64,000 nt of DNA, from positions 124,001-188,000 of the forward strand of contig NZ_SIZW01000038.1 in NCBI RefSeq assembly GCF_009866805.1. Reading direction: 5' to 3'. Position 1 is the stretch's first letter. Each line of letters starts with the position of its first letter. Shown piece after piece: positions 17,928 to 28,343 of this stretch. Origin of the DNA: Schauerella aestuarii. Its GTDB lineage: Bacteria; Pseudomonadota; Gammaproteobacteria; Burkholderiales; Burkholderiaceae_B. Below the pieces are notes generated by a model. That model had not been told where the DNA came from and did no database searches. It saw only the letters and a list, made by a program, of their open reading frames with translations. The translations under genes were made by a program, and so were the position numbers.

Positions 17928-18145
17928 AACGTTCCCCTTTCTTAGGAGACACAAGCGTATCGACGCGCCGCAGCAACGTCTGCTGGCTAAATGGACTAAA
18001 CACCTTGGCGGACTAAACACGTTGGCGGAGTTTCAGAACGCGCGGTTCGTTGCGCCAACGCTGCAAAAGTGAACCCGCATGCGAGGCAGGATTCCGGTTG
18101 TCCTGTAAAGTCCCGAACCCAAAGCCAGAATTCGCGTTGAGCGCG

Positions 18146-18397
18146 ATGGAGATTACCGTGCCATCAGAAAGAAACAACCGGGAAGTGCCGTGCCCCAAAT
18201 GCCGCCGAGAGGACGATGAACATACCGTTCAAGCGTATTTCTCAGACGCGCTGCTCGAGTATCTCGAGGTCGACTCGATCCATGACCTGACCGAAGAAGA
18301 AGTGTATGAATCGTATGGCGCCGAACACGGCGAATCGAGCGTGCCGGTTTGCCGCCCGTGTATCAGCGAATCGCGACTGGCTCGTATTGTTCGATAA
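18146..18397 (+). CDS. Small zinc-ribbon-like protein
   Basis: A short acidic protein with two CxxC pairs, CPKC near the start and CRPC near the end, the arrangement of a four-Cys zinc site. Between them is a helical acidic region (LLEYLEVDSIHDLTEEEVYE). The start is uncertain. The ATG at 18146 has no ribosome site, whereas the GTG at 18158 has GGAG six bases upstream and would give 79 residues beginning MPSERNNREVPCPKC. I recognise no named family. It may bind nucleic acid or protein, but this is not shown. Confidence 0.6.
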   Translation: MEITVPSERNNREVPCPKCRREDDEHTVQAYFSDALLEYLEVDSIHDLTEEEVYESYGAEHGESSVPVCRPCISESRLARIVR

Positions 18398-18480
18398 GCC
18401 GGCCGTGATCGATAGGGCTGCTGATCGGGACTGACGAGGCTGGCTGCGCCGGTACGTGAGCTGCCGAATGGCGGCAAGAC

Positions 18481-18762
18481 CTATCGCTGCGCGCTGAAAA
18501 CCAACCCACAAAAGCGGCATGAGAAAGAAACGTGCGTGTCGTTGCGCGCAAATATCCACAGCGGCCGCGGCAAACTCGTCATGAAGCACTGCGGACAGGG
18601 AAACGTCGCGTCCGGATGATCGAGGCCGCTCGTCGACGGCCAGAGCGTCATGTATTGAATGGCCTGCGCTTCGGAGGCGTCAAGACCGATCAGAATCGCT
18701 TTCGCCGCCCGATAGGCATAGGTATAAGCAAAGTTCGAATCGTTGACGTGCGAGATATTCAT
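18481..18762 (-). CDS. Small putative zinc-ribbon protein
   Basis: 93 residues from the ATG at 18762; an in-frame GTG at 18780 is also possible. The N-terminal half is helical (YAYRAAKAILIGLDASEAQA). The C-terminal half has two CxxC pairs, PCPQCFM and FSCRFCG, about 27 residues apart, a likely zinc ribbon. There is no family I can name. It is convergent with the preceding small zinc-ribbon gene, with 83 bp between them, but the two sequences do not look related. Coding status is moderately supported by the paired cysteines. Confidence 0.5.
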   Translation of the reverse strand: MNISHVNDSNFAYTYAYRAAKAILIGLDASEAQAIQYMTLWPSTSGLDHPDATFPCPQCFMTSLPRPLWIFARNDTHVSFSCRFCGLVFSAQR

Positions 18763-18847
18763 CCCGCATCGTAGGCCCACAATTGCCCACCCACCAGCTT
18801 TATCGATAAATAGCTGGAGGGGGCAAGCAGGCGGTGCACCTGATCAG

Positions 18848-18891
18848 TGGTCGCGCACGACCGCGACAATGGTCGCGTACGACCGCGAGCC
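18848..18891. repeat. Two direct 22-bp repeats, each with a small inverted repeat
   Basis: Two adjacent copies start TGGTCGCG and differ at only a few positions. Each carries GGTCG-N4-CGACC, so each can form a 5-bp hairpin. They lie between two small minus-strand genes, upstream of the gene that starts at 18762. Confidence 0.75.
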
Positions 18892-18954
18892 GCCAAGAGC
18901 AGCAGCGATCGCGACGACGCCGATACAGACTGGCCCTGGCGAGCCTTATTGAGA

Positions 18955-19335
18955 TCAGGTCAAACGCTCGAGACCTTTCTCCACAGCGGACGACGTGTCG
19001 AGGCCGGTTGTCAGCCGCGTAATGGCCTGACCCGGCTCAACTACATCGCGCAACTGTTGTTCAACCACCGATTCATGTTCCGACTGTGCCACGATGCCGG
19101 CGCCGACGAAGTGCGTGCTGTGGCGGATCAAGGCCAAGAGTTCGGCTTGCTCATTGGCCGACAAGTCTTCGAGGAACTCGATCGCAGGATCGCGATGCGG
19201 TGCATCGCCATAGACGATATCGGCAACGTCTTCCTCCCCATCGAAGTCGTCCGGCTCAGGCTCGTTGTCCTCGCGCGCGGCGGAAATTTGGATAAAAGTG
19301 TCGACCAGATCATGAGTGAGATGTATGAGTGGCAT
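18955..19335 (-). CDS. Hypothetical protein, possibly DUF3775-like
   Basis: 126 residues from the ATG at 19335 (MPLIHLTHDLVDTFIQISAA). It has an N-terminal helix, a strongly acidic stretch (REDNEPEPDDFDGEEDVADI), then a helical part containing FLEDLSANEQAELLALIRHS. The N-terminal helix plus the NEQAELLAL segment resemble DUF3775 proteins, but this is from memory and weak. No signal peptide or membrane segment. The frame is open to 19389, but the extra residues are rich in Trp and Cys and unlikely to be coding. Confidence 0.5.
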   Translation of the reverse strand: MPLIHLTHDLVDTFIQISAAREDNEPEPDDFDGEEDVADIVYGDAPHRDPAIEFLEDLSANEQAELLALIRHSTHFVGAGIVAQSEHESVVEQQLRDVVEPGQAITRLTTGLDTSSAVEKGLERLT

Positions 19336-19769
19336 GGATATCCAAGTAAAAAGTTCGACCCATAAAGCGCAAAACGCCCAGCACGACAATCGCTTGCGCT
19401 GTGCTGATCCGATTTGCAGGCACGGCCAAACTTGAGCGTGTTCAGGCGAGTACTGCGGCGGTGAGTTCGAGCGACATGCCGAACGGGTACCAAACGAAGT
19501 CTGCCGAGCGGGGTCGAATTTGGGGATTGCTCGCCAACCCGAAGGGTATCAGCTTAGTGGCACCCAAACGCGGACCCGCGAACGCAAGAACAATTGGTAC
19601 CGTGCAAACCGCCTGCCTCTCCATCCGCGACCGAAGGACAAAAAACGACGACATTCCAGGTGCGCCCCTGCAACAACACGCTTGAGCGGACACGATCCTT
19701 GGCGCTCTGGTATGGACGATTGCTCGTAAACTATCATGCTACGAAATCTCCAATGCAGACCTCTTCGCC
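19336..19769. other. Region without a recognisable gene
   Basis: About 430 bp between a small minus-strand gene and the GAF-domain gene. Short open frames exist on both strands, but none has a ribosome site, recognisable motif or convincing start. It presumably holds the two divergent promoters; I see no terminator or repeat. Confidence 0.5.
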
Positions 19770-20318
19770 ATGTACCGTCCATCTGATCACGTTGAAATTG
19801 ATCGACTCAACGAATTAAAGAAGTACGAAATGAAGGATGGTTTTGTCCACGTCGGATTGGACCGGATCGTCAGCCTGGCCAAGCACCTTTTTAAGGTACC
19901 CATCGCGCTCATCTCGCTCGTGGAGTCCGAGCGCCAATTCTTTCCGGCCCGCCTCGGCATCGAAGCTACTGAAACGTCCCGGGCCTCATCGTTCTGCGCG
20001 CACGCCCTCATGAGCCGCGCGTTGCTGATCGTTCCCGATACACATGCCGATGCTCGATTCTCCGAAAACCTGCATGTGAAAGAAGCGCCCCAGATCAGGT
20101 TTTATGCGGGTTGCCCACTGGTCAGTCCGAATGGTTTCATTTTGGGCACCCTATGCATCGTCGATACGGTGCCACGCGCGGGTTTAGGCGCCGATGATCA
20201 GCGCGCGTTGCGCGATCTTGGCGCGCTGGTGGAAGATCAGCTGGAGCTTCGCCGTGCCACGATCGAAAGAAATGACCAGCGCGCCGAACTGAGCGAATCT
20301 GGCGTCAAGCGCGCTTAG
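19770..20318 (+). CDS. GAF-domain protein
   Basis: 182 residues forming one GAF domain (about residues 20-160). Visible landmarks are LAKHLFKVPIALISLVESE, RQFFPARLG, SSFCAHALMSRALLIVPDTH and FYAGCPLVSPNGFILGTLC, which closely follow the GAF domains of small-molecule-sensing signalling proteins. No output domain (GGDEF, histidine kinase) is attached, so it is a stand-alone sensor or part of a larger system elsewhere. The last 14 bp overlap the convergent ABM gene. Its ligand is unknown. Confidence 0.8.
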   Translation: MYRPSDHVEIDRLNELKKYEMKDGFVHVGLDRIVSLAKHLFKVPIALISLVESERQFFPARLGIEATETSRASSFCAHALMSRALLIVPDTHADARFSENLHVKEAPQIRFYAGCPLVSPNGFILGTLCIVDTVPRAGLGADDQRALRDLGALVEDQLELRRATIERNDQRAELSESGVKRA

Positions 20319-20646
20319 GGGCAGGTTCGAAGTGGGCGGAGTTTGAAGTGGCAGAGACTAGCGAAGCTGCATCCATCAGAATATAGGTGCCCTTGTCTCG
20401 CTGATGGGCATCGATCTGAGGCACGAGACGGCGGAAATGTTCACTCGCACAGTGAAGATCCAACGCCGCACGATCAGGCCAAGTCTCGATAAAAACAAAG
20501 TGACCTGGGTCCTTCTGATCCGTAAATAGGTCATAGCTGATGCACAGTGGTTCCTGACGAGTTCGTTCGACGAGTTCTCGATAGAGCGGGGTAACGATAT
20601 CGATTGCCTCGACTCGAATGAAATCCTGCGCGATTACTTTAAGCAC
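20305..20646 (-). CDS. Antibiotic-biosynthesis-monooxygenase (ABM) domain protein
   Basis: A small dimeric alpha/beta protein of 113 residues. It has the ABM pattern: VIAQDFIRVEAIDIVTPLYR, then CISYDLFTDQKDPGHFVFIE, then WPDRAALDLHCASEHFRRL. The His and Trp of the family are present. Members include cofactor-free quinol monooxygenases (YgiN type) and heme-degrading enzymes; the substrate here is unknown. The start is most likely the GTG at 20646, which follows GGAGGGAGG, instead of the open frame to 20709. It overlaps the convergent GAF gene by 14 bp. Confidence 0.82.
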   Translation of the reverse strand: MLKVIAQDFIRVEAIDIVTPLYRELVERTRQEPLCISYDLFTDQKDPGHFVFIETWPDRAALDLHCASEHFRRLVPQIDAHQRDKGTYILMDAASLVSATSNSAHFEPAPKRA

Positions 20647-20830
20647 ACCCTCCCTCCTTGGCCGACCAAACAGCAGCACGGGCTCCCCCCTGCAACTGAC
20701 ACGGGGCAAACAGGGACCATTGCGGCGCGATCAAGCTCATTCATCCGATGCCTCTAATTTTGGACCGCATCGTAACTTAGTCGACTCAAGACGCCGCACT
20801 GTCCGAATGCGAATCGAATGGTGAAATGTA

Positions 20831-20855
20831 AAACGCCAGCATGAATGCTGGCGTT
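20831..20855 (-). terminator. Intrinsic terminator downstream of tRNA-Leu
   Basis: Inverted repeat AACGCCAGCA/TGCTGGCGTT with a 4-base loop, followed on the minus strand by TTTTACATTT. It is 148 bp downstream of the tRNA, and nothing else on the minus strand precedes it. Confidence 0.75.
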
Positions 20856-20901
20856 ATCTCTGGTGTTCAATGCCGCTTCGACCCGAACGGCCCTAAAATC
20901 A

Positions 20902-20976
20902 GGCAGCTACATGGCAGCTAAATAAAAGGCACTTAAATTAATGGCACCTAAATTTTAACGGTACCCAAATTAAATT
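20902..20976. repeat. AT-rich imperfect short repeat array
   Basis: Five successive units begin GGCAGCTA, GGCAGCTA, GGCACTTA, GGCACCTA and GGTACCCA. They start at 20902, 20913, 20928, 20943 and 20960, each followed by AAATTAAT-like sequence. The array lies between the tRNA-Leu 3' end and its terminator and is much more AT-rich than the surroundings. Confidence 0.7.
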
Positions 20977-21002
20977 CTAGTCTTCGGTTTATAGCGGAAC
21001 TA

Positions 21003-21090
21003 CTGGTGCGAAGGAGGGGACTCGAACCCCTACACCTGTTACGGCGTCAGGACCTAAACCTGGTGCGTCTACCAATTTCGCCACCTTCGC
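21003..21090 (-). tRNA. tRNA-Leu (anticodon UAG), CCA encoded
   Basis: On the minus strand it starts GCGAAGGTGGCGAAATTGG and ends with the T-arm GGTTCGAGTCC and the acceptor CTTCGCA plus an encoded CCA (21003-21005). The anticodon loop reads TTTAGGT with anticodon TAG. The long variable arm (GCCGTAACAGGTG) is typical of class II tRNA-Leu. The acceptor stem GCGAAGG/CCTTCGC is perfect. It reads UUR-family-independent CUN codons. Confidence 0.96.
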
Positions 21091-21136
21091 TTTGGGTACA
21101 GCCCGCCATTGTAGCTTGCTTGGTAAAATTGTGTCT

Positions 21137-22333
21137 ATGAACCCACGCCTGGACGCCCTGCACCCCTACCCCTTCGAACGCCTGCGCCGATTGATGGCCG
21201 AGGCCCAGACGCCCAATGTGGCGTTGGCGCCCATCAATTTGTCCATCGGCGAGCCCAAGCATGCGGCTCCCGCTTGCGTCGAAGCCGCGATCACCGCCAA
21301 TCTGTCCGGGCTGTCCGGCTACCCACCCACGAAGGGCGATCCGCGTCTGCGCGAAGCGATCGCGGCCTGGCTGGGCTGGCGTTACAGCATTCCCACCCTC
21401 GACGCCGATACGCAGGTGCTGCCGGCGCTCGGTTCGCGCGAGGCGCTCTTTGCGTTCGCGCAAACGGTGATCGACCCCAACGCGGATAGCCTGGTGGTCT
21501 GCCCGAACCCGTTCTACCAAATCTATGAGGGCGCGGCGCTGCTGGCGGGTGCCACGCCCTACTTCCTGAACGCCGACCCGGCGCGCGATTTCGATTGCGA
21601 CTGGGGCAGCGTGCCGGAAGCGGTCTGGGCCCGAACCAGTCTGCTTTTCGTGTGCTCGCCCGGCAATCCGGCGGGCAACGTGATGGCACTCGAGAGCTGG
21701 CGCCAGATTTTCGAGCTGTCCGATCGTCACGGGTTTGTGATCGCCGCCGACGAGTGCTATTCCGAGATTTATCTGGATGAGAGCAATCCGCCACTGGGCG
21801 CACTGCAAGCCGCGCGGCGCCTGGGGCGCAACGATTATCGCAATCTGGTGTCGTTTGGAAGTCTGTCGAAACGCTCCAACGTGCCGGGCATGCGCTCGGG
21901 TTACGTGGCTGGCGACGCCAATCTGATCGGCAAATTCCTGCTTTATCGCACCTATCACGGCAGCGCGCTGAGCCCGGTGATGTCGGCCGCGAGTATCGCC
22001 GCCTGGACAGACGAAGCCCACGTGCGGGACAATCGACAGCTTTACCGTGAGAAATTCGACGCGGTCGTGCCAATTCTGCAGCCCGTGCTGGATGTGACGC
22101 GTCCGCAAGCGTCGTTTTATCTTTGGGCACGTACAAAAGGGTCCGATACGGCCTTCGCACGTGACCTCTTCGGTCAAAAAGCGGTTACGGTATTGCCCGG
22201 CAGCTTTCTGGCCCGCGAGGCACACGGGATCAATCCCGGCGAAGGACGCATCCGGATTGCGCTGGTCGCGCCGATCGCGCAATGTGTGGAAGCCGCGCAT
22301 CGCATTGCCGATTTCGCCCGTTCGTACGCCTGA
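21137..22333 (+). CDS. dapC: N-succinyldiaminopimelate aminotransferase
   Basis: A class I/II PLP aminotransferase of 398 residues, read as DapC, which converts N-succinyl-2-amino-6-ketopimelate to N-succinyl-L,L-diaminopimelate for lysine and peptidoglycan. The PLP lysine is in [17 protein letters not shown], and the substrate motifs [17 protein letters not shown] and [11 protein letters not shown] are present. The ATG at 21137 ([16 protein letters not shown]) matches the DapC start; a longer frame from 21092 runs into the tRNA. It is the first gene of dapC-dapD-dapE. That context distinguishes it from other aminotransferases. Confidence 0.93.
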   Translation: MNPRLDALHPYPFERLRRLMAEAQTPNVALAPINLSIGEPKHAAPACVEAAITANLSGLSGYPPTKGDPRLREAIAAWLGWRYSIPTLDADTQVLPALGSREALFAFAQTVIDPNADSLVVCPNPFYQIYEGAALLAGATPYFLNADPARDFDCDWGSVPEAVWARTSLLFVCSPGNPAGNVMALESWRQIFELSDRHGFVIAADECYSEIYLDESNPPLGALQAARRLGRNDYRNLVSFGSLSKRSNVPGMRSGYVAGDANLIGKFLLYRTYHGSALSPVMSAASIAAWTDEAHVRDNRQLYREKFDAVVPILQPVLDVTRPQASFYLWARTKGSDTAFARDLFGQKAVTVLPGSFLAREAHGINPGEGRIRIALVAPIAQCVEAAHRIADFARSYA

Positions 22334-22415
22334 CGTTCCACCGCTGTGCGGTCGACTCCACCAGATCGATCGCACGTTTCCATTTCTTTTTTTGCCACCC
22401 GATATTCGAACGAAC

Positions 22416-24376
<1,961 letters not shown>

Positions 24377-24386
24377 GTATCTATCC

Positions 24387-25292
24387 ATGCATGCATCCGC
24401 TCGCCAAGAATTGCTCACGATCCGCGATCTGATCCGCTATGCGGTATCGCGCATGACTGCGGGGCGCGTTGTGTTCGGCCACGGCAGCGACAACGCTTAC
24501 GACGAGGCGGTTTATCTGGTGCTGCATGCTCTGCACTTGCCACCCGACACACTCGATCCCTTCATGGATGCGCGGGTGCTGCGTGAAGAATGCGAACGCG
24601 TGCTGGAACTGGTTGAGCGCCGTGTGAAAGAGCGCCTGCCGGCCGCTTATTTGACCAACGAAGCCTGGCTGCAAGGCCACCGCTTCTTTATCGACGAACG
24701 GGTGATCGTGCCACGCTCGCCCATCAGCGAACTGCTGGGTGTGGGCCTGAGCCCCTGGCTCGGCGACGACAGCAACGTGACCCGCGCGCTGGATATGTGC
24801 ACGGGCTCGGGTTGCCTGGCGATCCTGACGGCGCTGATGTACCCCGATGCGCATGTCGACGCGGTCGATATTTCGGCCGACGCGCTGGACGTGGCGCGCC
24901 GCAATGTGGACGACTACGGACTTGGCGATCGCTTGTCGCTGCACAAGGCCGATCTGTTCGACGGATTGCCGGCAGCACAATACGACCTGATCGTCTGCAA
25001 TCCGCCCTACGTGAACAGCACGTCCATGGCGGCGCTACCCAATGAGTATCGCCACGAACCGCAACTGGCCCTGGCGGGCGGCGACGATGGCATGGATCTG
25101 GTGCGCCTGATCTTGCGCGGTTGCGCGCAGCGCCTGCAAGACGATGGTTTGCTGGTGCTCGAGATCGGCCATGAGCGCCTGAATTTCGAGATCGCCTTTC
25201 CTGATCTCGAGCCTATCTGGCTGGAAACCGAAGGCACGACCGATCAGATCATGGCGCTCACGCGCGACCAATTGCTGGCGGCCACGCTGTGA
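24387..25292 (+). CDS. prmB: Ribosomal protein uL3 glutamine methyltransferase
   Basis: An SAM-dependent N5-glutamine methyltransferase of 301 residues. The SAM-binding motif reads LDMCTGSGCLAIL and the catalytic NPPY motif reads VCNPPYVNSTSMAALP, followed by EPQLALAGGDDGMDL. The N-terminal helical region (AVSRMTAGRVVFGHGSDNAY) is the PrmB type, not PrmC. Its target is the conserved Gln of ribosomal protein L3. It starts 10 bases after dapE, and its TGA overlaps the GTG start of the next gene, so the three genes are probably co-transcribed. Confidence 0.94.
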   Translation: MHASARQELLTIRDLIRYAVSRMTAGRVVFGHGSDNAYDEAVYLVLHALHLPPDTLDPFMDARVLREECERVLELVERRVKERLPAAYLTNEAWLQGHRFFIDERVIVPRSPISELLGVGLSPWLGDDSNVTRALDMCTGSGCLAILTALMYPDAHVDAVDISADALDVARRNVDDYGLGDRLSLHKADLFDGLPAAQYDLIVCNPPYVNSTSMAALPNEYRHEPQLALAGGDDGMDLVRLILRGCAQRLQDDGLLVLEIGHERLNFEIAFPDLEPIWLETEGTTDQIMALTRDQLLAATL

Positions 25293-27238
25293 TCCGTGCG
25301 TCTGGCCTGACCTTGCGCCGCGGCGCAAAAGTGCTGCTCGACGAGGCTGAATTTGTGGTCAATCCCGGCGAACGCGTCGGGCTGGTAGGAAAAAACGGCG
25401 CAGGCAAATCGTCGCTCTTTGCGTTGCTCACCGGTGAGTTGGACCAGGACGCCGGGTCGCTCACGTTGCCGTCGACCTGGCAGATCGCTACGGTCGAACA
25501 GGAAATGCATGCCGACGATCGTCCCGCACGCGAGTTCGTGATCGATGGCGACCGGCCGCTGCGGGACCTGCAAAGCCGCCGCGCCACGCTGACCGACGAA
25601 CAAGGCACCGAGATCGCCGAAGTGGAAGCCGCGCTGGTGGAAGCCGGTGCTTACAGCGCACAATCGCGCGCCGAACAACTGCTCGCGGGCCTGGGCTTCA
25701 AGCCCAACGAGTGGGCGCAACCGGTGACGAGTTTTTCAGGCGGTTGGCGCATGCGATTGGCGTTGGCGCGCGCGCTGATGGCACCGTCCGATCTGCTGCT
25801 GCTGGACGAGCCGACCAACCACCTGGATCTGGACGCCATGCTGTGGCTGGAAAAGTGGTTGTCCGCCTATGACGGCACCGTGCTGCTGATTTCGCACGAT
25901 ACCGAGTTCGTCGATGCGGTGGCACGCGCGGTCTTGCACGTCGACCATGCCAAGCTGATTCGCTATCGCGGCGGCTATTCCGATTTTCTGCTGCAACGTG
26001 CCGAGCGCTTGCGTCAGACCCACATCGCGTGGGAACGTCAAACCCGCGAAACCGCACGCTTGCAGGGTTTCATCGATCGATTCAAGGCCAAGGCCTCCAA
26101 GGCCAAACAGGCGCAAAGCCGCGTGAAGGCGTTGGCTCGCATGGAGGCGCTTGCGCCCTTGCATGCAGAGGCCGGCATCGATATTCGGATTCCGTCACCC
26201 GAGAGCACGCCGGATCCGCTCTTGACGCTTGAACACGTGTCGGCCGGTTATCACGACGCGGATGGCACGCCCAAAGCGATTTTGCGCGACGTGACGTTGA
26301 TGGTGCGTGCAGGTAGCCGCATCGGCATCCTGGGCGCCAATGGCGCCGGCAAGAGTACGTTGATCAAAACGCTATGCGAGGCGATCGAGCCGCTGGCCGG
26401 CGAACGCAAGGCCTCAAGGGGCTTGGCGATCGGCTACTTTGCACAACAGCAGCTCGACATGCTGGATCTTGACAGCACGCCCATCGCTCATCTGGCGCGC
26501 CTCGCGCCTGAAACGCGCGAACAGGAATTGCGGAATTACCTTGGGGGCTTCGGGTTTTCCGGCGAGGCGGTCATGAGCCCTGTGGGTCCCATGTCGGGTG
26601 GGGAAAAAGCCCGCCTGGCCTTGTCATTGATCGTGTGGCAGAAACCCAATCTGCTGCTGCTCGATGAGCCGAGCAACCACTTGGATGTGGAAACCCGCGA
26701 AGCGCTGGCGACCGCCTTGGCTGAGTTCTCAGGCAGCATGTTGATGGTGTCGCACGATCGGCACTTGCTGCGCACCACCGTCGATACGTTCTGGATCGTG
26801 GCGGACGGCGCCGTGCAGGAGTTCGACGGCGATCTTGAGGATTATCGGGATTGGCTTGCTGCGCGCCAAAGCAGCGAGCGTCAGGCCCAATCGGCAGCCG
26901 CCTCCGCGTCCTCTGCGGGGCCGGTGGTGGATCGCAAGGCGCAGCGCCGGCAAGAGGCCGAACTGCGGCAGCGCCTGTCGGTGGCCCGCAAGCCCTTGGA
27001 ACAGCGGCTGGCAAAAGTCGAAAAGGCAATGGACGCCGCGCGGACCCGGTTGGCCGCGCTGGACGTGTTGCTGGCGGATCCCGATCTGTATGCCGATGGC
27101 CGCCGCGACGAACGTCTGGCCGCACTGGCCGAACACGGTGAGCGCACCAAGGCCCACGACAATCTGGAAAACGAATGGCTCGAGATCCACGAGGAACTCG
27201 AAGCGGTGGATCAGGCTGCAATGCAGGGCGACGAATAA
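25289..27238 (+). CDS. ABC-F family ATPase (YheS-like)
   Basis: 649 residues with two complete ATP-binding cassettes and no membrane domain, the ABC-F layout. Cassette 1 has Walker A GLVGKNGAGKSSL, signature FSGGWRMRLALARAL and Walker B LLLLDEPTNHLDLD. Cassette 2 has GANGAGKSTLIK, MSGGEKARLALSL and LLLLDEPSNHLDVE. Between them is the charged linker (FKAKASKAKQAQSRVKALAR), and the C-terminal coiled coil includes RRQEAELRQRLSVARK. Family members act on ribosomes; length and the long C-terminus fit YheS. It starts at a GTG overlapping the prmB stop by four bases (GTGA). Confidence 0.92.
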   Translation: MIRASGLTLRRGAKVLLDEAEFVVNPGERVGLVGKNGAGKSSLFALLTGELDQDAGSLTLPSTWQIATVEQEMHADDRPAREFVIDGDRPLRDLQSRRATLTDEQGTEIAEVEAALVEAGAYSAQSRAEQLLAGLGFKPNEWAQPVTSFSGGWRMRLALARALMAPSDLLLLDEPTNHLDLDAMLWLEKWLSAYDGTVLLISHDTEFVDAVARAVLHVDHAKLIRYRGGYSDFLLQRAERLRQTHIAWERQTRETARLQGFIDRFKAKASKAKQAQSRVKALARMEALAPLHAEAGIDIRIPSPESTPDPLLTLEHVSAGYHDADGTPKAILRDVTLMVRAGSRIGILGANGAGKSTLIKTLCEAIEPLAGERKASRGLAIGYFAQQQLDMLDLDSTPIAHLARLAPETREQELRNYLGGFGFSGEAVMSPVGPMSGGEKARLALSLIVWQKPNLLLLDEPSNHLDVETREALATALAEFSGSMLMVSHDRHLLRTTVDTFWIVADGAVQEFDGDLEDYRDWLAARQSSERQAQSAAASASSAGPVVDRKAQRRQEAELRQRLSVARKPLEQRLAKVEKAMDAARTRLAALDVLLADPDLYADGRRDERLAALAEHGERTKAHDNLENEWLEIHEELEAVDQAAMQGDE

Positions 27239-27275
27239 CGACCGGACATCGTCCGCTCACGGTCAGCGCTCAGCT

Positions 27276-28193
27276 TCAGCGCCCCTCTGCTGCCGGGGGA
27301 TGCTCGGCGGTCACTGCAAAGTGCGGCGATTGCGCGAAATACTCGATCAGCAGCTCGGTGAGCACCCGTATCTTTCTTGCCGGATGCTCACCCGGCGGAC
27401 GAACCACGTAAGCTCCCGCAGGCGGCGGTGCATGGTGCATCATCACCGGCACCAGCGCGCCCGACATCACGCCCTCATAAGTGAGGCAATCGGGGAGATA
27501 AGCGATCCCAAGTCCCGCCTTCGCGGCGGCGACGAGCGCGATACCGTTGTCAGCCTTGAATCGTCCTTGCGGGCGAACCGTGATGATCTCTGCCCCATCT
27601 GTCAGTTGCCAGGTTTCGGTTCCCTGCATGAGCGCTTCGTGCGCCATGAGCTCGTCGGGCGTTTGGGGTGCCCCATGCGTCTGGACGTAGTCGGGACTCG
27701 CAACGAGCTTGCCGTAGACGGGCCCGATGCGTCTGGCCATCAGCGCCGAGTCCTGTAGATAACCCACGCGTATTGCGCAATCATAGCCTTCCGCAATGAG
27801 ATCGACGAAGCGATCGCTGTAGCTCGCCTGGATGTGCAGCTTGGGGTGGCGTCGCGCCATCTCCGCGAGCACGGGCGCGAAGTGCGTCGGGCCGAACGAC
27901 AGCGGGACGGATACGCGCAGGCGTCCTTGCAACGCACCGGTCGGAAGAATGACTTCCTTGGCCAATTCGATCTCGGCGCACACTCGGGCGGCGTGGTCCC
28001 GAAAGGCAGCGCCTGCTTCGGTAAGACCGGCCCCACGCGTGGATCGGGTCAGCAACTGTACGCCGAGCTCCGCTTCCAATCGGAAAAGGCGCCGACTGAC
28101 GATCGACTTCGACACGCCGAGCCGCCGCGCGGCAGGCGATACGCCCCCCGCATCAGCCACTTCCACGAAGGTCTCCAGCGCTTCAATATCCAC
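27276..28193 (-). CDS. LysR-family transcriptional regulator
   Basis: 305 residues. The N-terminal HTH (VDIEALETFVEVADAGGVSP, then RRLGVSKSIVSRRLFRLEAE) is followed by LLTRSTRGAGLTEAG and the effector-binding domain of the AaeR/CrgA-like group (RLRVSVPLSFGPTHFAPVL). The GTG at 28193 is preferred because AAGGAA precedes it at good spacing; an upstream GTG at 28217 is possible. It is divergent from the isochorismatase-type hydrolase gene (151-bp gap), which it probably regulates. The effector is unknown. Confidence 0.87.
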   Translation of the reverse strand: MDIEALETFVEVADAGGVSPAARRLGVSKSIVSRRLFRLEAELGVQLLTRSTRGAGLTEAGAAFRDHAARVCAEIELAKEVILPTGALQGRLRVSVPLSFGPTHFAPVLAEMARRHPKLHIQASYSDRFVDLIAEGYDCAIRVGYLQDSALMARRIGPVYGKLVASPDYVQTHGAPQTPDELMAHEALMQGTETWQLTDGAEIITVRPQGRFKADNGIALVAAAKAGLGIAYLPDCLTYEGVMSGALVPVMMHHAPPPAGAYVVRPPGEHPARKIRVLTELLIEYFAQSPHFAVTAEHPPAAEGR

Positions 28194-28343
28194 TTGGCGT
28201 TCCTTTTTTCGCGACACAGCTCGCCGAACAATGGTACTACCGCATCGAAGAGAGGAACGACAGAATGGGCGCTTCCGGTCAGGCCGTTATGGGCAATCGC
28301 CTTCGGACGCCTGATCACATTCCAGCCGCATAGGACGCACACA

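Noticed and set aside
19401-19693. Overlapping short open frames on both strands in the 19.4-19.7 kb gap
   Set aside because: No start signal, no recognisable family, and the two strands conflict; treated as non-coding.
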